A DNA stretch of 64,000 nt from Oceanidesulfovibrio indonesiensis (GTDB lineage: Bacteria > Desulfobacterota > Desulfovibrionia > Desulfovibrionales > Desulfovibrionaceae): the NCBI RefSeq assembly GCF_007625075.1, contig NZ_QMIE01000004.1:1-64000 (forward strand), given 5' to 3'. A program made the position numbers and the translations under genes. The notes beneath the pieces are model-generated. The model saw nothing but the letters and a program-made list of their open reading frames with translations. It had not been told where the DNA came from and ran no database searches. The first letter of the stretch is position 1; every line of letters begins with the position of its first letter. Of this stretch, positions 59,642 through 64,000 are shown piece after piece.

Positions 59642-61009
59642 ATGACATCCATCGTCTCACTCAGGAACTGGCCCGAACAATCCGCCGTGGATATGGCGAG
59701 CCCGGCTCACGCACCCTGGCCTCGCCTCCTGGTGGCGGAATTGACCACGCTATGCAACCAGCGCTGCCCCATGTGCGTCAAACAGTCGCCCGGATGCGGC
59801 ATTGCTGAAGGCCATATGGCCTGGACCGTGTTCGAGCGCCTTGCTCCGGCGTTTCCGCATCTGGATTCCCTGATCCTCTCCGGAATCGGCGAGCCCATGC
59901 TCTATCCGCATCTCGTGGAGGCGGTTGCGCTGGCGCGCTCCACCATGCCTTCCGGAGCGCGCATCGCCTTCCAATCCAACGGAGTGGTGCTCGGTTCGCC
60001 TACCGGGACGGACAAGGCCGCCGCGCTCATGGAAGCCGGATTGGACTCCATCTGCCTCTCCGTTGACAGCGCCGACCCGGACGAATACCGACGGCTGCGT
60101 CCTGGCGGGGAGACTTCTCTGCTGGAACAAGCTTTTGCGACCCTCCGCAACGCCCGGGAACAAACCGGAACACGCTTCGCCATCGGCGTGGAAACCGTGC
60201 TCCTGCGGGATACGCTGGACAAGCTGCCCACGGTGCTGCGCTGGACCGCCGAACGCGGCGCCGACTACGCCCTGATCTCCCACATGCTGCCCTACCATCC
60301 GGCCATGGAATCCCAGGCCGCCTGGGAGTGGCACACCGACGAAGCCATCGCCCTGTTCCGGGAATACGAAACCCGCGCCCACCGGGAAGGGCTCGACATC
60401 TCGATCTATCCGAAAATCGTCTGGAAATACTCGAAGAACGAGGAAGAAAAGCGGCTCTGCGCTCTGGTCGCCGCCATGCAGCGCGAGGCCGATTCCCGTG
60501 GTCTGACCCTCCACCCGGAACGGCTCATCAGCGCCGCCGACGCTCTGGAAGACACGGCCCGGCGCATCGCACAGGCCATGGCCGACGCCCGGGAAACCGC
60601 CGATGCCTGCGGCATCGAGCTCCGGCTGCCGGAAGCCGCGCCGCTGCAGGACCGGCGGTGCGAGTTCGTGGAGTCCGGGTCGGTCTTCGTGGCCATGGAC
60701 GGCGGCGTCCATCCCTGCCACTTCCTCTGGCACAACGCGGCCATCCATCGCCACGGCCTCCAACGCATTCTGCCCGCGCAGCGGTTCGGCTCGCTCAAGG
60801 AATCCGACCTCGTCGCCGTCTGGAACGATCCGTCGTACGTGGCCTTCCGGGAAGCGGCCCTGCGCTACGACTACCCCTTCTGCGGCAGTTGCCGGCTCGG
60901 CCCGTGCAACCTCGTGGAAGACGCAACCTTCGAAGCGGACTGCATCGGCATCGAAGTCCCCTGCGGTGAATGCCCCTGGGCCCTCGGGCTGTTGCAGTGT
61001 CTGAGTTAG
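59642..61009 (+). CDS. Radical SAM/SPASM-type protein
   Basis: The 455-residue product has the radical SAM motif CNQRCPMC near residues 38-45, in LLVAELTTLCNQRCPMCVKQ, then LILSGIGEPMLYPHL and FQSNGVVL. A SPASM-like C-terminus is rich in cysteines: RRCEFVES, VHPCHFLW, FCGSCRLGPCNL and DCIGIEVPCGECPW, LLQCLS. The ending CGECPWALGLLQCL recalls radical SAM maturases linked to metalloenzymes, but this match is from memory and uncertain. RBS AGGAG before ATG 59642. It stands divergent from the acyl-CoA synthetase gene and convergent with the deacetylase-family gene. No obvious peptide substrate gene is next to it. Confidence 0.85.
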   Translation: MTSIVSLRNWPEQSAVDMASPAHAPWPRLLVAELTTLCNQRCPMCVKQSPGCGIAEGHMAWTVFERLAPAFPHLDSLILSGIGEPMLYPHLVEAVALARSTMPSGARIAFQSNGVVLGSPTGTDKAAALMEAGLDSICLSVDSADPDEYRRLRPGGETSLLEQAFATLRNAREQTGTRFAIGVETVLLRDTLDKLPTVLRWTAERGADYALISHMLPYHPAMESQAAWEWHTDEAIALFREYETRAHREGLDISIYPKIVWKYSKNEEEKRLCALVAAMQREADSRGLTLHPERLISAADALEDTARRIAQAMADARETADACGIELRLPEAAPLQDRRCEFVESGSVFVAMDGGVHPCHFLWHNAAIHRHGLQRILPAQRFGSLKESDLVAVWNDPSYVAFREAALRYDYPFCGSCRLGPCNLVEDATFEADCIGIEVPCGECPWALGLLQCLS

Positions 61010-61023
61010 GAGAAAAGAAAGTC

Positions 61024-61065
61024 AAAAAAGGGAGAGGGAAACCTTATCGAGTAGGTCCCCCTCTC
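61024..61065 (-). terminator. Terminator after the deacetylase-family gene
   Basis: GAGAGGG (61032-61038) pairs with CCCTCTC (61059-61065), with an inner ACCT/AGGT; read on the minus strand it runs into CCCTTTTTTG. It lies 23 bases past the stop at 61088. Confidence 0.78.
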
Positions 61066-61087
61066 ACGCTCGCATTTCCTGATTGTC

Positions 61088-62407
61088 CTAAAACCCGAAC
61101 TGCGTGTATTCCTTGTCTTTCCTGTTGATGGCCTGGACGATGCGGTAGTTGCCTTTGGTGTGGCCTTCTTCGATGGCGCGGCGGCCGAGGCTGGCGCATT
61201 TGTCGCACGCGTCCATGGGAATTTCCACGCAGAGGGACAGCGGGTTGGACGTGGACCAGACCTCGGTTTTCACCGCACCGGAGCAGTCCGGGCAGATGAC
61301 CACGCTTTCCACCTGGCTCTCGCGGATGCCGTCCGTGTCGTAGAACACGTCCTTCATGCGGGTGAACCACTGGCCGTTCACGTCGCCGTCCGTGGGGGTG
61401 GAGGGCGGGTTGAAATAGCGGTTGCGCACGTCCTCGCAGATGCGCTTGATGGTATCCATGGAGCGCACGTCCTGGCGCACTTTTTCCGGGTGGTAGTCGG
61501 GCTCGTAGACTTTGGAATAATCCACACCGGCCATGGCCAGACAGATGCCCAGATTCACGTACGGCAGCGCCCCCTGAATAGCGTAGCCGCCTTCGAGCAC
61601 TGCGATGTCCGGCTTGAGCCGTTCGTTGAGCGCGGCGTACCCCTGAGCCGAGAAGTTCATGTTCGTGATCGGATCGGTGAAGTGGTTGTCCTGGCCGGCC
61701 GAATTGATGATGATGTCCGGCTTGAAGTCTTCCAGAACGGGCAGCACGAGCTCGTCCATCACGTAGAGAAAGCCTTCATCCGCGGTGCGCGGCGGGAGCG
61801 GCACGTTCAGGGTCTTGCCCAGCGCGTTTGGTCCGCCCAACTCGTCCGGAAAGCCGGAGCCCGGATAGATGGTCCGGCCGTCCTGGTGCAGAGAGATGAA
61901 CAGCGTGTTGCGGTCGTGCCAGTAGACGTCCTGGGTGCCGTCGCCGTGGTGGCAGTCGGTGTCGATGATAGCCACGCGCTTCTGGCCGAAGTTCTCGCGG
62001 ATCCATTCGATCATCACGGCTTCGATGTTGATGTTGCAGAAGCCGCGGTTGCCCTCCACGATCTTCATGGCGTGGTGTCCGGGCGGCCGCACGAGGGCGA
62101 AAGCGCGATCCGCCTCCTTCTCCATAACCAGACGCGCCGCGCGGATGGCGCCGCCGGCCGAGATCATGTGCGACTTTGTGGCCACGGTCTCCACGCTGGG
62201 CAGGCAGAAGTGCACGCGCTCCACGTCCCGTCGGGTGGCGACCTCTGGCTTGTATTCGGTGATGCCCTCGATATCGAAAAGGCCCTCTTCGCGCAGTTGA
62301 TCCTGCGTGTAGAGAAGCCGCTCCTCCCGCTCCGGATGCGTGGGCTCGATGGCCCAGTCGAATGCCGGGAAGAAGATGACGCCGAGGCTGTTCTTGGCTT
62401 CGAGCAT
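61088..62407 (-). CDS. Histone deacetylase-family protein with C-terminal zinc ribbon
   Basis: The 439-residue product has the deacetylase/AcuC fold: LVRPPGHHAMKIVEGNRGFC, VAIIDTDCHHGDGTQDVYWH (zinc-binding D-H), INSAGQDNHFTDPITN (the usual SAGFDAH reads SAGQDNH) and LEGGYAIQGALP. It should remove acyl groups from lysine, polyamines or small amides. The tail (residues 360-439) adds CPDCSGAVKTEVWSTSNPLS and MDACDKCASLG, a four-cysteine zinc-ribbon not typical of AcuC. The gene is 43 bases downstream of the hydantoinase gene on the same strand and may be co-transcribed. Confidence 0.88.
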   Translation of the reverse strand: MLEAKNSLGVIFFPAFDWAIEPTHPEREERLLYTQDQLREEGLFDIEGITEYKPEVATRRDVERVHFCLPSVETVATKSHMISAGGAIRAARLVMEKEADRAFALVRPPGHHAMKIVEGNRGFCNINIEAVMIEWIRENFGQKRVAIIDTDCHHGDGTQDVYWHDRNTLFISLHQDGRTIYPGSGFPDELGGPNALGKTLNVPLPPRTADEGFLYVMDELVLPVLEDFKPDIIINSAGQDNHFTDPITNMNFSAQGYAALNERLKPDIAVLEGGYAIQGALPYVNLGICLAMAGVDYSKVYEPDYHPEKVRQDVRSMDTIKRICEDVRNRYFNPPSTPTDGDVNGQWFTRMKDVFYDTDGIRESQVESVVICPDCSGAVKTEVWSTSNPLSLCVEIPMDACDKCASLGRRAIEEGHTKGNYRIVQAINRKDKEYTQFGF

Positions 62408-62450
62408 GTTGGTACCTCGCGACTATCGGATTCCGGGAAGCCCCGGAGGA

Positions 62451-64000
62451 TCAGTCCAGTATGCCGGGCCGAAGCTGCGCCTTGACCCGGATGTTGCGAA
62501 ACGCCCCGCCGAACAGGTCGACCATGTTGAAGGCGTTCGATTCCACGATTTCCACCTCGTCCTTGTACTCCCTCGTACCGGGCAGGCCGAGCTCGTCCAG
62601 ATAGGCCGCCATGAGTTTGCGCAGGTCATCCTCGGCGGCGTCCTGGCTGTAGCCCCTGGGAATTGGATGTTCGATGGAGAGCGCCGGCACGTGGAGCAGT
62701 TCCTTCTCCGTGTCCGCGAACAGCTCCAGCTCGGCAGTGGTCCGCGTGAGCGCCGCGCCGATGGCGTTGGCCACCTGGAAATCCGGCGGCAATTCCACGC
62801 GCATGTCCAGCGCCTCTTTGAGGATGGGCTGAAAAGCTGCAGCCGGACCGCCCATGACGTACGCTTTTTTCGGCTCGATCTGCCTGCCCTGGAGCAGCTC
62901 GTAGATGGTGTACACAGGTCGTTCGTTCAGCATGTCCACCATGTCGCGGCACTCGTCCACGATGGACCGCACGGCGAAATCCACGGCCTGGCGGGCAAGC
63001 TTGTCCGGATACATGTCCCACAGCCGCGCGAGCCGTTCGATGCCTCGGGCCGAGGCGTGGCGGTCGCGAAAATCTGCGAGCTTGAGGAAGTTCATCGCAT
63101 CGATGAGCGTAGGCGCCTCGCCTCCCTGGGCCATGCTGGGACCCTCGCGTTCCGGCCCCACGCGGACCTGGCCGGTGCGGGTGATCTTGATGACCGAATC
63201 GCCGCCGATGCCGATGGAGCGCGTCTTCAGGGCGCGCACCAGTGTGGGGTACGAGCCGACCTCGATGCCCCGAGGCTCCAGCACGGGCGCGCCGCCGGCG
63301 AAAACCGCAATGTCCGTGGTGGTGCCGCCGATGTCCATGATGAGTGCGTCCTCGTGTATCTCGCACAGCGCCACGATGCCCATGACCGACGCCGCTGGTC
63401 CCGAAAGGATGGACTCCACCGGGAACTGCCGGGAACGCGCCAGAGGCATGGTGCCTCCGTCCGCCTTGAGCACGTGTATGGACGCTTCCAGGCCGTACTC
63501 GTCCACGCTCTGGGCGATGGCGTCCGCGAACTTGTTGTACAGCCGCCACACCGCGGCGTTGTAGTACGCCGTGGCGATGCGGCGGGGAAAATTGAGCATG
63601 CCGGAGATGCGGTGGCCCATGGTCACGTGGTCCGAGTCCGCTTCCACGGCGCTTTTCATGGCGATTTCGTGGGCCGGGTTGCGCACCGAAAACTTGCCCA
63701 CAGCGGCGTGCACGCGCATGCCCAGCTCGCGGAACATCTGCGCCGCATTCTGCAACTCCTTGCGGTTCAGCTCCTTCACCTCGAAGCCGCGGTGGTCCAA
63801 GGAACCGTCAATCACGGCGTAGCCGCGGCCTATATGGTAGTTCTCCGGGTCGATGCCGGGTCCTGCGGAAACGAGCACGCCGGCTTCTTCGGTCTTGTGC
63901 TCCACGATGGCGTTGGTGGAAAGCGTCGTGGAAAGCGCGATGCGCTCCACGCGGTCCTTTTTCACCTGGGAGAGCACGTCCTCCATCGCGGCGCGCACGG
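62451..64000 (-). CDS. Hydantoinase/oxoprolinase family protein (5' end outside window)
   Basis: The visible 516 codons show a hydantoinase A/oxoprolinase protein: VERIALSTTLSTNAIVEHKT, AGPGIDPENYHIGRGYAVID, SILSGPAASVMGIVAL, ALIMDIGGTTTDIAVFAGGA (the sugar-kinase/HSP70-type phosphate loop) and RSIGIGGDSVIKI. Family enzymes open 5-oxoproline or hydantoin rings with ATP. The N-terminus lies beyond the right edge. It is followed 43 bases later by the deacetylase-family gene. Substrate not certain. Confidence 0.88.
   Translation of the reverse strand, partial: VRAAMEDVLSQVKKDRVERIALSTTLSTNAIVEHKTEEAGVLVSAGPGIDPENYHIGRGYAVIDGSLDHRGFEVKELNRKELQNAAQMFRELGMRVHAAVGKFSVRNPAHEIAMKSAVEADSDHVTMGHRISGMLNFPRRIATAYYNAAVWRLYNKFADAIAQSVDEYGLEASIHVLKADGGTMPLARSRQFPVESILSGPAASVMGIVALCEIHEDALIMDIGGTTTDIAVFAGGAPVLEPRGIEVGSYPTLVRALKTRSIGIGGDSVIKITRTGQVRVGPEREGPSMAQGGEAPTLIDAMNFLKLADFRDRHASARGIERLARLWDMYPDKLARQAVDFAVRSIVDECRDMVDMLNERPVYTIYELLQGRQIEPKKAYVMGGPAAAFQPILKEALDMRVELPPDFQVANAIGAALTRTTAELELFADTEKELLHVPALSIEHPIPRGYSQDAAEDDLRKLMAAYLDELGLPGTREYKDEVEIVESNAFNMVDLFGGAFRNIRVKAQLRPGILD

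Noticed and set aside
61160-62485. Plus-strand frame of 441 codons
   Set aside because: Antisense shadow of the deacetylase-family gene, rich in Arg, His and Val with no protein motif.
1-64000. CRISPR arrays, rRNA genes, complete insertion sequences, prophage
   Set aside because: No regularly spaced direct repeats, rRNA-like segments, transposase or phage structural genes were recognised anywhere in the window.

Overview
The window reads as a stretch of chromosome from a sulfate-reducing deltaproteobacterium of the Desulfovibrionales, probably a marine Desulfovibrio or Oceanidesulfovibrio relative. This is inferred from the gene content (ispG-proS beside xseA-M23-xseB-ispA-dxs, a two-gene SufC/SufB pair, many flavin and Fe-S proteins, FlgO-type flagellar proteins), from strong GC bias at third codon positions and from the general style of the proteins. 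No rRNA, CRISPR array, complete insertion sequence or prophage is visible. One tRNA-Lys(CTT) is present. Most genes are housekeeping or ordinary accessory genes; the unusual signals lie mainly in the intergenic DNA. Layout. 1-6.9 kb: small exported or lipid-anchored proteins of unknown function, a DUF523 protein, an HDOD signalling protein and a GT2 glycosyltransferase. 7.1-9.0 kb: a Tat-exported protein with HD-hydrolase-like motifs and a PPC-domain protein. 9.1-11.9 kb: a GntR/FadR regulator, an FMN alpha-hydroxy-acid dehydrogenase with an N-terminal cysteine cluster, and a TauE/SafE permease, apparently one operon. 12.1-20.9 kb: minus-strand isoprenoid and housekeeping block (ispG-proS, then xseA-M23 peptidase-xseB-ispA, then dxs) with overlapping or nearly touching genes. 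21.1-23.0 kb: FlgO-lipoprotein-FlgO operon behind a possible sigma-28 promoter. 23.3-28.1 kb: acetyltransferase, a broken small gene, psd-pssA phospholipid synthesis, rnk and a FemAB-like transferase. 28.3-31.6 kb: pectate-lyase-like beta-helix protein and a large chemoreceptor. 32.0-38 kb: DUF2267, a stand-alone Lrp ligand-binding domain, SGNH hydrolase, membrane protein, exported PRC-barrel protein and NlpC/P60 lipoprotein. 38.3-41.5 kb: flagellin behind a clear sigma-28 promoter, two TPR proteins and greA. 41.8-46.6 kb: a DksA-like protein, rarD, an exported hypothetical protein and sufC-sufB. 46.7-53.5 kb: methyltransferase, YdjM-like membrane protein, a four-gene minus-strand operon (CoA-binding, YkgJ, J-domain, Fe-S/CCG protein), M24 peptidase and a diguanylate-cyclase response regulator. 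53.6-64 kb: DsbD-type thiol reductase, tRNA-Lys, acyltransferase, fused succinyl-CoA synthetase, radical SAM/SPASM protein, histone-deacetylase-family protein and a hydantoinase cut by the window edge. How the genes work together: dxs, ispG and ispA serve isoprenoid synthesis; psd and pssA make phosphatidylethanolamine; sufC/sufB build Fe-S clusters for the many Fe-S proteins; greA, rnk and the DksA-like protein all act on RNA polymerase; the flagellin and FlgO genes share the FliA-type promoter logic of late flagellar genes. Two families of dispersed intergenic repeats were found. One has CAGGCTGT-type terminal inverted repeats (clear copies at 4.8 and 33.3 kb, a degenerate one at 18.0 kb). 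The other is built around a CGCGGCG-AA-CGCCGCG palindrome (copies at 23.1, 26.1 and 32.6 kb), and the 32.6 kb copy sits inside a larger palindromic element. They are the best candidates for undescribed structure in the window.
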